From Desulfobacterales bacterium (GTDB lineage Bacteria > Desulfobacterota > UBA8473): a stretch of DNA of 64,000 nucleotides. The notes beneath the pieces were generated by a model, which searched no databases, was not told the origin of the DNA, and saw nothing but the letters and a program-made list of their open reading frames with translations. The number at the start of each line of letters is the position of its first letter. The stretch's first letter is position 1. Positions 1 through 8,057 of this stretch are shown one piece after another. The DNA is taken from positions 83,588 to 147,587 of the forward strand of contig JACQWO010000015.1 of assembly GCA_016209225.1 (NCBI GenBank). Direction: 5' to 3'. The position numbers and the translations under genes are program-made.

Positions 1-174
1 AACACCCCCATAACCAACCATTTCGCCAAAGGAATGAACTGTATGAAGCGGGTTGAAATCACCGGATGCCCCTGCGTACATAACAAACTGAGTCTCCGTG
101 AGGGGTTCTGACACAAACTCCGGCATGCTGCCTCCCTCATTAACATCTTCAAAGAATACCTGTTTTCCTGCCAT
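1..174 (-). CDS. MaoC-like dehydratase, partial (N-terminal part)
   Basis: The reading frame runs off the left edge; the start codon is at 172-174, preceded by a GAGGTG ribosome site. The 58 visible residues begin MAGKQVFFEDVNEGGSM and contain ASGDFNPLHT, the hot-dog-fold hydratase signature (Asp and His of the R-specific enoyl-CoA hydratase active site). Known for the family: hydration of 2-enoyl-CoA or dehydration of 3-hydroxyacyl-CoA. The adjacent upstream gene is an N-terminal FAS1-type dehydratase domain, so the two probably form a heterodimeric hot-dog hydratase. The substrate cannot be read from the sequence. Confidence 0.8.
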   Translation of the reverse strand, partial: MAGKQVFFEDVNEGGSMPEFVSEPLTETQFVMYAGASGDFNPLHTVHSFGEMVGYGGV

Positions 175-201
175 GGTTTCACCTCTTTTCCATATTAATT
201 T

Positions 202-657
202 TTATCTTCTCTGTATCATGGTACTTGTGTCTACCAAAACCCTTTCCCCATTCTGATTGGTATAGGTAGTCTCCATAACGATAAAGTCCATTGTTCCGGC
301 CTTGCCTGCTTTTTCAAAGGCATTGGCAATCCTTACTTTTCCTGTAACGGTATCCCCGGGTTTAATAGGCTTAAAGTACTCATATTGCTGTCCGCCGTGA
401 AGTATCTTTGACAGATCAAGCTTCAAATCACCCAGCATCACCTCCATTAACCCCCCGGCCATAGCAAAGACAGTTGGAAATGAGGGGGGTAGAACAAGTC
501 CCTCAAAGCCTGCCTCTTTAGCAGCCTTTTCATCATAGTACAGCGGATTTTTGTCTCCTATTGCCCTCGCAAACTCCTTTATTTTCCCTTTCTCCACCTC
601 AAAAGTAAACTCAGGGTACTCCCTTCCAATTATGCTCTTATCTACCATTTTAGTCAC
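202..657 (-). CDS. FAS1-like dehydratase domain protein (MaoC N-terminal family)
   Basis: A 151-residue single-domain hot-dog protein. The N-terminal part IIGREYPEFTFEVEKGKI followed by FARAIGDKNPLYYDEKAA and LPPSFPTVFA is the pattern of the non-catalytic half of two-subunit R-specific hydratases. The neighbouring partial gene at 1-174 carries the catalytic Asp/His half, so the pair probably acts as one 3-hydroxyacyl-CoA dehydratase. An AGGAGG-type ribosome site lies just upstream of the start. It is the promoter-distal end of the minus-strand acyl-CoA block. Exact substrate unknown. Confidence 0.8.
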   Translation of the reverse strand: MTKMVDKSIIGREYPEFTFEVEKGKIKEFARAIGDKNPLYYDEKAAKEAGFEGLVLPPSFPTVFAMAGGLMEVMLGDLKLDLSKILHGGQQYEYFKPIKPGDTVTGKVRIANAFEKAGKAGTMDFIVMETTYTNQNGERVLVDTSTMIQRR

Positions 658-714
658 CTCCTCATGTGTTACTTTAAACCTACCACCATGGTAAGTTTAA
701 TTGCTTGAATTTAA

Positions 715-739
715 ACCCACCAGATCTAAGCTGGTGGGT
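715..739 (-). terminator. perfect 9-bp stem hairpin, possible terminator
   Basis: ACCCACCAG at 715-723 pairs with CTGGTGGGT at 731-739 across a 7-nt loop. Read on the minus strand it follows the substrate-binding protein gene and is followed by TTTAAATT, a weak T tract. It could attenuate between the binding protein and the dehydratase genes; termination efficiency is inferred only. Confidence 0.4.
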
Positions 740-752
740 CTTTAGTTGGTTA

Positions 753-1955
753 TTAATCCTTGAAAGCCGGCTCCCTGATATCGGTAATCGGTATAAAGGT
801 CTGATTCTTTACATCCACTTTATACAATTTGTTTCCTATTCCGCCTTTATGATTGTTCTTGCTGTAACTTACCGGCACTGAAATTCCTCCGGTACTAAAG
901 TTTTTAAAGGTTTCATAAGCCTCTACCAGAGTATCAGAATCCAGATTTTTACCTGCCCTCTTTAGCCCCTCTGCACAGATAGCCGAGATTACCCAACCAT
1001 GGATATAATACAAGGTCTTCCTCTCACTGTCGGGTTGATACTTCTTGGTAATCTCTCTCAGTTCCGTCATCCCAGGGGTATTGTCACCCCAATAACCAAT
1101 GGGACTTGCCACTATAGTATCCCTCATGGCATCTCCAGTAGCTTTTATATTATACTCCTCACCGATATAAAAAAACCCAAAGACTTTACTTCTTAAGTCA
1201 TATCGTTTTGTAGCCCTATAGAACGAAATAAGACCACCAAGAACAGTATGGAGGATTATATAATCTGGATCTGATTTCTTTAAGGTCAATATCTGGGAGG
1301 TTGCATCAATCTCACCGAGGTTAATTACTGTCTTATTGCTCAATTTTAGGTTATACTTTGAAAGATACCCTTCTATAACCTGCAAACCGGTTTTACCGTA
1401 CTCAACATCTGGATAGACGAATGCTATTTTCGGGTTTTCTGCTTTTAGATCCTTCATGATATAATCTATAGGAACCTTTATCATGTCATCATAACTCGCC
1501 GATGATGTAAATATGTACCTTTTCAGTGGAGTTGTTATTGCCTCTGCACAGCTATAGGGTATTACCGGAACTTTGTGGGTTTCAATCTGCCTTGCAAGAG
1601 CAAGGGTCTGACCTGTCCCTCCGCAGGCAAGAATGGTAAGAACTTCGTCTTTAAAGATCAGTTTCTTGAAAGCAGCGAAAGCAGCGGGGATTGTATAATG
1701 ATCATCCTCAACAATGACCTTTACCTTCCTGCCATTGATTCCCCCCTGATCATTGATATGTCTAAAGTATGTCTTTACCCCATTAACCATGGGAACACCA
1801 CCTTGAGCAATCACTCCTGTCTGGTCAATAATAACCCCGACCTTTATGGTGTCTTTCGTTACACCCCTAACATCTCTTGCATAACCTGACCTTGTAACTG
1901 CACATAAGAGGCAGATTAGTAACGAGATGAATAGAATGATCGGTATTTTTTTCAT
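753..1955 (-). CDS. ABC transporter substrate-binding protein, LivK-like (Peripla_BP_6)
   Basis: About 400 residues from the ATG at 1953-1955. This start is preferred over one 45 bases upstream because it gives a clean signal peptide (MKKIPIILFISLLICLLCAV) and has an AGGGGGG ribosome site. The mature part opens GVTKDTIKVGVIIDQTGVIA, the typical start of type I periplasmic binding proteins for branched-chain amino acids, amides or short acids. Membrane and ATPase subunits are not in the window. Its position among acyl-CoA genes suggests the ligand may be the carboxylic or amino acid degraded by the operon; this is inference. Periplasmic. Confidence 0.85.
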   Translation of the reverse strand: MKKIPIILFISLLICLLCAVTRSGYARDVRGVTKDTIKVGVIIDQTGVIAQGGVPMVNGVKTYFRHINDQGGINGRKVKVIVEDDHYTIPAAFAAFKKLIFKDEVLTILACGGTGQTLALARQIETHKVPVIPYSCAEAITTPLKRYIFTSSASYDDMIKVPIDYIMKDLKAENPKIAFVYPDVEYGKTGLQVIEGYLSKYNLKLSNKTVINLGEIDATSQILTLKKSDPDYIILHTVLGGLISFYRATKRYDLRSKVFGFFYIGEEYNIKATGDAMRDTIVASPIGYWGDNTPGMTELREITKKYQPDSERKTLYYIHGWVISAICAEGLKRAGKNLDSDTLVEAYETFKNFSTGGISVPVSYSKNNHKGGIGNKLYKVDVKNQTFIPITDIREPAFKD

Positions 1956-2083
1956 AGCCCCCCCTGTCTCAAAACAAATACAGTTTTTCAAAGCTCTCAA
2001 TTACTAATGCAATCGGTAGCATAGATACCTTTTCAAATCAAGAAAAAAAATTTATGTTTGAACAGGTTTCTTAAGGGTTCTGA

Positions 2084-3112
2084 TTAAGCCTTACCCCATT
2101 TTTGAATGTATTTCTCCTTTACCTCGGGATTCAGCCAGCCAACCGGCCATTCTCCCTTTAAAACCCGTGCTACCTCTCTAGCCGGACGGTGGGTGAGTTC
2201 TATAAAAGCCGGTATAGAGAAATGGGCAGAATGGGCCGTCACAATAAAGTTGTCCAACGTCAGTAAAGGATCGTCTTGAGCGATAGGTTCCGGTTCTGTA
2301 ACATCAACAGCAGCCCCAGAGATTATGCCATCTTTAAGGGCTGTATATAAAGCCTTCCCGTCCACAATGGGACCCCGGGCAGTATTAACCAGGTTAGCAG
2401 TAGGCTTCATTTTTTTCAGTTCTTCCAGTCCCAGAATATGCTGCGTTTCCGGGGTAAGAGCACTGTGAATAGAGAGGATATCCGATTCCCTTAGGAGTTT
2501 ATCCATATCTACCTTCTCGACTCCCAGTTTTGCAAAAACGCTCTCCGGGGTATAAGGATCACAAACTATAATCCTCATACCAAAGCCCTTCGCCTTAGGA
2601 ATGAGCGTCTGCGGAATACGACCGAATCCAAGAAGTCCCAGGGTTTGTCCCTTTAGCCGGGACATCTTGGGCCATATCTGCTTTTGCATATCCGGGTCAG
2701 GTTCACCTTTCCACCCCCCACTCTTTACCGTCTCGTTCAATTTAACGATCCTTCTGGTGCAGGCAAGGATAAGGGCCATAGCGTGGTCTGACACCTCTTC
2801 CAGACAGTAATCAGGTATATTGGCCACCAGGACGCCATGTTCAGTCGCCGCGGCCACATCCAGCTTATCATAACCAATGCCCATACTCTGGATAAACCTG
2901 CACTTAGTCATCCCTTGAATTACCTTTTTCGAGAAGGGCTGAAAAGTAGCTACCCCTATTATGGCATCGGCATCGTGGGCAGTATCAATGATCTCCTCCT
3001 CGGACATACATAACTTTTTAACTACCTGAACATCCAATCCTTCCCCTTTAATCAGCTTTTCATAATCGGGCGCTAACGGAATATCAAAAACCTGAGCTAC
3101 CTTAAAACCCAT
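2084..3112 (-). CDS. D-isomer-specific 2-hydroxyacid dehydrogenase (CtBP/SerA-like)
   Basis: 342 residues with the family's usual order: split catalytic domain, then an NAD-binding Rossmann segment GLLGFGRIPQTLI around residues 165-180. The catalytic trio is visible: Arg in NTARGPIVDG, Glu in VTEPEPI and His in TAHSAH. The cofactor should be NAD(H). It reduces a 2-oxoacid or oxidises a 2-hydroxyacid; the true substrate is unknown. It sits between the binding protein and a small flavin-fold protein in the minus-strand catabolic block. It lacks the ACT domain of classical SerA, so serine synthesis is not the favoured role. Confidence 0.85.
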   Translation of the reverse strand: MGFKVAQVFDIPLAPDYEKLIKGEGLDVQVVKKLCMSEEEIIDTAHDADAIIGVATFQPFSKKVIQGMTKCRFIQSMGIGYDKLDVAAATEHGVLVANIPDYCLEEVSDHAMALILACTRRIVKLNETVKSGGWKGEPDPDMQKQIWPKMSRLKGQTLGLLGFGRIPQTLIPKAKGFGMRIIVCDPYTPESVFAKLGVEKVDMDKLLRESDILSIHSALTPETQHILGLEELKKMKPTANLVNTARGPIVDGKALYTALKDGIISGAAVDVTEPEPIAQDDPLLTLDNFIVTAHSAHFSIPAFIELTHRPAREVARVLKGEWPVGWLNPEVKEKYIQKWGKA

Positions 3113-3212
3113 TTTGCTTTCCTCCTTTCATAATTTAAGAGGTTGCTAAAAACTTTTTCAAAGCTCTCTATTTACCTGAGCAAAGGCATGTAGATACCCA
3201 TGTCAAAGAGCG

Positions 3213-3608
3213 TTATTTCTTAGCGGCATCCCTAGGATTTACAGTAAAAACATCTTCAACCTTAATTGTTCCAACCCCTTTAACATCCAACTTCATTTTT
3301 TCCTTTACGTTTTTTGCAAATTGATCAAAAAGTGGACCTGAGGTCTGAAATCCCTGAAATGTACCCTTCACCTGATACCCTGCCGGTGGAAATTTAAAGG
3401 ACAGGGCAGTAGCTTTCTTTGTCTTCTCCAAATTTTTATTGGTTTTGCTCCCAAATATGTCTGCAAAGACTATGGTTTCTTCATCAATTGCTGACAGTGT
3501 TCCCTTGGGAGCAAGATTTACAGTCCCCTTTTCATCTAATGTAGCCAGTATCTTTGAGGCACCCTGGTCATTGAACATGTCCATAACTTCCTTTGACATC
3601 TTATCCAT
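3213..3608 (-). CDS. pyridoxamine 5'-phosphate oxidase-fold protein
   Basis: 131 residues beginning MDKMSKEVMDMFNDQGASKI. The first in-frame ATG six codons upstream overlaps the strong AGGAGGAG ribosome site, so the ATG at 3606-3608 is the likely start. The pattern of a short split barrel (KILATLDEKGTVNLAPKGT, then TIVFADIFGSKTNKNLEK) matches small FMN-binding PNPOx-like proteins found beside anaerobic acyl-CoA genes. No specific reaction can be assigned. It lies between the 2-hydroxyacid dehydrogenase and the DUF35/thiolase pair. Confidence 0.7.
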   Translation of the reverse strand: MDKMSKEVMDMFNDQGASKILATLDEKGTVNLAPKGTLSAIDEETIVFADIFGSKTNKNLEKTKKATALSFKFPPAGYQVKGTFQGFQTSGPLFDQFAKNVKEKMKLDVKGVGTIKVEDVFTVNPRDAAKK

Positions 3609-3639
3609 TGTTTCTCCTCCTTTCAAAATGGAAAATACA

Positions 3640-4044
3640 CTAACCCTCCAATTTAAATGCCAGCGCTACTCCATCCCCTGCAGAAAATTTATCGCCTTTT
3701 ACTACCTTGTGTCCGATTGACACTCTTTTTCCTATCAGGTCCATACCGGCTTTATCAGGATCAAGATCAACGATATTCCCCATAACCCACGGTCCTTCAT
3801 CTAACTCTACCATACTAACGATATATGGAGCATCAAATCCTTCAGGGGGAACCCTTATCACAGTATAGGTCTTTATCTCTCCCCTGGCACTGAGCTCAAC
3901 AACATCCATGTCTTCACTGCTACATTCCATACAAACCTTTTTGGGCGGTACTGTATACCCACCACATTTATTACACTTAAGACCACAAAACTTACCACTC
4001 GTTAAAGCCTCTTTGTATTTATTATACGTTAATTTGTATTCCAC
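3640..4044 (-). CDS. Zn-ribbon OB-fold protein (DUF35 family), thiolase partner
   Basis: 134 residues with a GTG start at 4042-4044 and AGGAGG just upstream, inside the end of the thiolase gene. The N-terminal CGLKCNKCGG...CMEC is a four-cysteine zinc ribbon; the rest is an OB fold (ARGEIKTYTVIRV). DUF35 proteins form obligate complexes with non-condensing thiolases or acetoacetyl-CoA thiolase-like enzymes and bind acyl-CoA or zinc. Only 4 bases separate it from the thiolase upstream, so the two are co-translated. Confidence 0.85.
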   Translation of the reverse strand: MEYKLTYNKYKEALTSGKFCGLKCNKCGGYTVPPKKVCMECSSEDMDVVELSARGEIKTYTVIRVPPEGFDAPYIVSMVELDEGPWVMGNIVDLDPDKAGMDLIGKRVSIGHKVVKGDKFSAGDGVALAFKLEG

Positions 4045-4048
4045 TTTC

Positions 4049-5212
4049 CTACCTCCTAAGAATCATATTGCATACTGTTGCAAGATCACCGCCAAGGGTA
4101 TCTATCATGCCTATCTTTGCCCCTTTGACCTGTCTCTCACCGCACTCTTCCCGCAACTGTTTCACTATCTCGTAAGCCTGAGCAGCTCCGGTAGCTCCAA
4201 TGGGATGGCCTTTTGCCTTCAACCCACCTGAGGGGTTTATAGGTATCTCGCCATTAAGGGATGTTTTACCTTCCTCAACAGCCTGACTTCCCTTTCCAAA
4301 ATCAAAGAATCCCAGTCCTTCAGTTGCAAGTATTTCTGCTATTGTAAAGCAGTCATGCAGCTCACAGATATCTATGTCTTTTGGTCCGACGCCTGCTTGC
4401 ATATATGATTGTTTGACGGCTGTCTCTCTTGCCCTTATCCTGGTAAAATCCTTTTGAGTATAAAGGGGGCCTGCTGATCCCTGCCCTACTCCTGCAATAT
4501 AAATAGGCTTTTTAGTAAGCTCTTTTGCCTTGTCAACAGAGGCAAACACCAGGGCTGCTGCTCCATCGGAGAACGGACAGCAGTCAAGCAATTGCAAAGG
4601 GTCTGCAATAACAATACCGCTTAAAACCTTTTCCACTGTTATCTCTTTCCTGAATTGGGCCTTGGGGTTTAAGACACCATTCTTATGATTCTTAACAGCA
4701 ACCATGGCCATCTGTTCTTTCAACTTTTGAAGGGGAATCCCATACTTCTTTGAATAAAGATGGGCTGCCATTCCAAACGCCCCAGGAAAGGTAATACCGG
4801 CAAAACCCTCATAACGGCTATCACTCCCCATAGCAAATGTCCTGGTAGCCATGGGGGTTCCCATAGCCATCGCCTTCTCTGTACCCCCTGTTAAGACTAT
4901 GTCATAGAAGCCCGATGCAACCCAAAGGTAGGCGTTCCTCATTGCCACCGTAGCAGAGGCACATGCCCCCTCAAACCTTGTGGCGGGTATATTCGGTATT
5001 CCAATCTCGGCTGCACACATAGGTGCCATATTCATCTGACCTTCCTCAAAATCCCCAAGACCATTCCCCAAAAAGAGTGCCTGGATGTCTCTGGGTTCTA
5101 TATTCGACTCGGTTATTGCATCCATTGCCGCCTCTGAGAACATCTCAACTTGAGTCTTTTCCGACATGCCAAACTGAGTCATGCCAACTCCAACTACTGC
5201 TACTTCTCTCAT
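4049..5212 (-). CDS. thiolase (acetyl-CoA acetyltransferase family)
   Basis: 387 residues. The ATG at 5210-5212 is chosen over an in-frame TTG six bases upstream because GGAGG lies 7 bases before the ATG and only 1 before the TTG. It carries the nucleophile Cys in FEGACASATVAMRNA (about residue 86), a His-containing ELHDCF segment and GGLKAKGHPIGATG near the C terminus. This branch is usually paired with a DUF35 protein, as here. The likely job is thiolytic cleavage of a 3-oxoacyl-CoA in the degradation route; specificity is not evident. Confidence 0.88.
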   Translation of the reverse strand: MREVAVVGVGMTQFGMSEKTQVEMFSEAAMDAITESNIEPRDIQALFLGNGLGDFEEGQMNMAPMCAAEIGIPNIPATRFEGACASATVAMRNAYLWVASGFYDIVLTGGTEKAMAMGTPMATRTFAMGSDSRYEGFAGITFPGAFGMAAHLYSKKYGIPLQKLKEQMAMVAVKNHKNGVLNPKAQFRKEITVEKVLSGIVIADPLQLLDCCPFSDGAAALVFASVDKAKELTKKPIYIAGVGQGSAGPLYTQKDFTRIRARETAVKQSYMQAGVGPKDIDICELHDCFTIAEILATEGLGFFDFGKGSQAVEEGKTSLNGEIPINPSGGLKAKGHPIGATGAAQAYEIVKQLREECGERQVKGAKIGMIDTLGGDLATVCNMILRR

Positions 5213-5309
5213 CTTCAATCCTCCTAGAAGAACTTTCTAATGTTTTCTCAACAAAAAACGGGTAATGTTTGAGCTAGAAGATACTCTTGGGGCAAATTAA
5301 TGAAAAGTC

Positions 5310-6476
5310 CTAACCCATCAGGGTATTAGCAATAACTACTCTTTGAATCTGATTCGTACCCTCATAGAGCTGGGTTATCTTTGCATCCCTCATCATACGT
5401 TCCACAGGATACTCTCTTATGTAGCCATAGCCGCCAAGAACTTGAATGGCGTCCACAGTCACTTTCATGGCCGTATCAGAAGCGAAATTCTTTGACATGG
5501 ATGAAAATCGAATCACCTCAGCAGGCAATCTGCTCATATCCTTAGCCTGCTTTTCAAGTAATGATGCCGTTTTGTATAAAAGCTGCCTTGCCGCCTCTAC
5601 CTGAGTCGTCATATCAGCCAGCATAAACTGTATACCCTGAAAGGTAGAAATAGGTTTGCCAAATTGCTTTCTCTCCTTCGCATATCCAACAGCATAGTCA
5701 AGGGCACCCTGGGCTATGCCAAGGGCCTGAGCAGCTATACCCGGTCGGGAGAAGTCCAGGGTCTTCATACAGATTGCAAACCCCATCCCTTCGTCACCGA
5801 GAAGGTTCGCAGCCGGTATCCTGCAGTCCTCAAAGATTAGTTCCGTCGTATCACTTCCCCGAATCCCCAATTTTTTCTCGTGTTTGCCGACGGAAAATCC
5901 CGGGGATCCCTTTTCAACGACAAAAACACTCAAAGCCTTGGAAGACTTTGCTGTATCCGGGTCTGTCTTGGCAAAAACAGAGTAAACATTGGCAATACTG
6001 CCGTTTGTGATAAATATCTTGGTGCCATTCAGGATGTATGCATCTCCGTCTTTTACTGCCCTTGTCTGAATACTTCCCACATCGGAACCTGCACCTGGCT
6101 CGGTTATGGCACAGGCACTAAGATGTTCTCCGCTGGCTATCTTTTGAAGAAACTTTTGCTTCTGTTCCTCACTGCCTCCCAAAAGGATTGGCAGCAAACC
6201 CAATTCCTGAACAGCAGGGATGAGTCCGGTACTGGCACATGCCTTTGATAACTCTTCAATAATAATACACAATGCCAGGGGACCTGATCCCATACCACCA
6301 TACACCTCAGGGACATCGGCACCCATAAGGGCGTTTTCCTTGAGGAGTTCCAAAATATCCCACGGGTATTCTTCTGTCTCATCTATTTCGGCTGCCCTAG
6401 GGGCAACCTTATCCACCGCGAGTTTCCTTACTGTCTGGCGGATCATCTCTTGTTCTTCAGTTAGATCATACTGCAT
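5310..6476 (-). CDS. acyl-CoA dehydrogenase (short-chain/butyryl type)
   Basis: 388 residues with a clear AGGAGGGG ribosome site. Motifs in order: YGGMGSG, SACAITEPGAGSDVGS (FAD and substrate contact), FITNG, GYIREYPVERMMRDAKI and the C-terminal QLYEGTNQIQR, whose Glu is the usual catalytic base of short-chain acyl-CoA dehydrogenases. It should oxidise a saturated acyl-CoA to the 2-enoyl-CoA with FAD, passing electrons to ETF. No ETF genes are in this window. It is 49 bases downstream of the crotonase gene and transcribed with it. Confidence 0.9.
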   Translation of the reverse strand: MQYDLTEEQEMIRQTVRKLAVDKVAPRAAEIDETEEYPWDILELLKENALMGADVPEVYGGMGSGPLALCIIIEELSKACASTGLIPAVQELGLLPILLGGSEEQKQKFLQKIASGEHLSACAITEPGAGSDVGSIQTRAVKDGDAYILNGTKIFITNGSIANVYSVFAKTDPDTAKSSKALSVFVVEKGSPGFSVGKHEKKLGIRGSDTTELIFEDCRIPAANLLGDEGMGFAICMKTLDFSRPGIAAQALGIAQGALDYAVGYAKERKQFGKPISTFQGIQFMLADMTTQVEAARQLLYKTASLLEKQAKDMSRLPAEVIRFSSMSKNFASDTAMKVTVDAIQVLGGYGYIREYPVERMMRDAKITQLYEGTNQIQRVVIANTLMG

Positions 6477-6525
6477 TTTTCCCCTCCTTTGCGGCTATTT
6501 GGGTAATCCCTTTGACTAGGGTCTA

Positions 6526-7305
6526 TCATCTTCCCTTGAATTGTGCCTTACGCTTCTCTAAAAATGCCTTTGCCCCTTCCTTTTGATCTTCGGTTGTAAA
6601 GAGTTCACCAAAGAGTTTCTTCTCTAATTTCAGACCTTCGTTCAGGGTCATATTAACACCCTCATCTATCGCCTTTTTAGCATACTTTATAGCTATGGGA
6701 CCTTTCTCCATAATCTTCTTTGCCATGTTTTTTGCCTCTGAAACGGCTTCTCCTTTTGGGGCAATCCTATCCACAAGGCCGATTTCTTTTGCCTCAGAGG
6801 CAGTTATCATATCGCCGGTAAATATTAGTTCCTTAGCCTTACCTTTCGACACTAATCTTGGAAGTCTCTGGGTACCGCCTGCACCCGGAATAACGCCCAG
6901 GTTCACCTCTGGTTGTCCAAACTTTGCACTCTCAGAGGCAATCCTGATATCACAGGCCATAGCCAGTTCACAACCTCCTCCCAAAGCCATACCGTTAACC
7001 GCACAGATAACCACTTTCTCAAGACCCTCGATTTTGTCAAAAACCCCTTGGAGTTCCTGAGAAAATTCCTCACCCTCTTTTTGGCCCATTTGAGGGAACA
7101 GACTTATATCCGCTCCTGCTACAAATATCTTCTCTCCTGACCCGGTCAGTACAACGGTTTTTACGGCCTCATCCTTTGCCAATTCTTCAAAAACCTCGTC
7201 TAGTTCACAGGTAGTCTTGTTATCCAGTGCATTCGCCGGCGGATGGTTAATAGTAACAACGGCTATCCCTTCTTCGACCACATAACTCACAAGGTCCCGA
7301 CTCAT
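6526..7305 (-). CDS. enoyl-CoA hydratase (crotonase family)
   Basis: 259 residues with a GAGGAGG ribosome site. Both catalytic glutamates of crotonase are present: GGGCELAMACDIRIA and FGQPEVNLGVIPGAGGTQRL, with the oxyanion-hole stretch AVNGMALGGG. It should hydrate 2-enoyl-CoA to (S)-3-hydroxyacyl-CoA. The next genes downstream are acyl-CoA dehydrogenase and thiolase. A two-gene toxin-antitoxin-like cassette separates it from the mutase upstream, which may break the original operon. Confidence 0.9.
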   Translation of the reverse strand: MSRDLVSYVVEEGIAVVTINHPPANALDNKTTCELDEVFEELAKDEAVKTVVLTGSGEKIFVAGADISLFPQMGQKEGEEFSQELQGVFDKIEGLEKVVICAVNGMALGGGCELAMACDIRIASESAKFGQPEVNLGVIPGAGGTQRLPRLVSKGKAKELIFTGDMITASEAKEIGLVDRIAPKGEAVSEAKNMAKKIMEKGPIAIKYAKKAIDEGVNMTLNEGLKLEKKLFGELFTTEDQKEGAKAFLEKRKAQFKGR

Positions 7306-7334
7306 TATCTATCCTCCTCAATAATTTATGTCTG

Positions 7335-7407
7335 CTTTCAGTTAATGTTTCCAGTACAAACAAAGCCCGATAGGGTTTGATAATATTTCGTTTGTGCTGT
7401 GTTAGCG
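7335..7407 (-). other. integron attC-like recombination site
   Basis: Read on the minus strand, CGCTAAC (rc of 7401-7407) is followed by ACAGCACAAAC, a 20-odd-base loop region, then GTTTGTACTGGAAACATTAACTGAAAG. The inner arms AGCACAAAC and GTTTGTACT pair with one mismatch. The layout and many bases match the better-formed site at 44189-44253 (CTAACACAG...CAAAC...GGGCTTTGTTTG.ACT.GAAC.TTA.CTGAAAG). It lies directly after the stop codon of the DUF2283 gene, as an attC does after a cassette gene. The right-hand core is degenerate. Confidence 0.5.
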
Positions 7408-7415
7408 GAAGTACC

Positions 7416-7616
7416 CTATGCAGTTTCGTATTGAAGGACTTTTAACTGCTCCGGTTTTATTCTTGCACTCAGATTGAGCATTTCAACACCTACTACTTTG
7501 CCGTCTGCATTAAAGTCCAGAATTACGCCAGGTTGGACTTCCTCAGATTCTACGATGGATGCCTCATCCAATCGGAAATACAGGGCATCGTTTCCTTTGT
7601 CCACTTTTAACCTCAT
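7416..7616 (-). CDS. DUF2283 family small protein (probable antitoxin)
   Basis: 66 residues: MRLKVDKGNDALYFRLDEA, then GVILDFNADGKVVGVEML. This is the compact DUF2283 beta-sheet fold commonly encoded right after a DUF4258-type gene. The start overlaps the stop of the upstream DUF4258 gene by four bases, indicating translational coupling. DUF4258/DUF2283 pairs behave in genomes like type II toxin-antitoxin modules, but the activity is not established here. The pair interrupts the acyl-CoA block between crotonase and mutase. Confidence 0.75.
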   Translation of the reverse strand: MRLKVDKGNDALYFRLDEASIVESEEVQPGVILDFNADGKVVGVEMLNLSARIKPEQLKVLQYETA

Positions 7617-7858
7617 TTCTGCCTCCTTACCCTACGGTCAAAAAATACTGTAACTACTTTCTTCGGTGAAACATGGGGGTTTACAACCAGATGGAGAATC
7701 CGTCCCTCATGTTCAGTAATACCTTTTAAATAATGAATATTGTTGTCCTCTCCTATATTTTTCCAATCGGAATTATCAATGGTTCGCCATACCCATTCCT
7801 CTAGAATCTCACGCTCTTTCAACATGTCTTGAGTATGTGCAGATAATTCATAATCCAT
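7613..7858 (-). CDS. DUF4258 family small protein (probable RelE-like toxin)
   Basis: 81 residues with the features of DUF4258: SAHTQDMLKEREILEEWVWRTI and HLVVNPHVSPKKVVTVFFDRRVR. These short proteins resemble RelE/BrnT-type mRNA interferases and are followed by DUF2283 antitoxins, as here. Together with the attC-like site downstream the pair looks like a mobile cassette. Toxin activity is inferred from family context only. Confidence 0.7.
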   Translation of the reverse strand: MDYELSAHTQDMLKEREILEEWVWRTIDNSDWKNIGEDNNIHYLKGITEHEGRILHLVVNPHVSPKKVVTVFFDRRVRRQK

Positions 7859-7892
7859 AATTAAAATCCTAAACCTATTTTACAAAATATAG

Positions 7893-7930
7893 GGCGTTTC
7901 AGATAATGTTCCAAGCGTATCTGAAACGCC
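7893..7930. repeat. perfect 13-bp inverted repeat upstream of DUF4258
   Basis: GGCGTTTCAGATA at 7893-7905 and its exact complement at 7918-7930 flank a 12-base loop. The minus-strand loop plus right arm reads TTGGAACATTATCTGAAA, which resembles the right end of the attC site at 44241-44257 (TTGAACGTTATCTGAAA). It may be the remains of the cassette 5' junction or a hairpin isolating the module. No T tract follows, so a terminator is less likely. Confidence 0.5.
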
Positions 7931-8057
7931 AGGACACCTCTCTGTCTGACTTTTTTGCTACTTACCACATCCCTCTTTCATGTCTATACTATACAGTGGA
8001 CTTCTGATTTTGCCCAAGCTCTTTGTACTTACATGGTTATAAATCAACATCGTTCCA

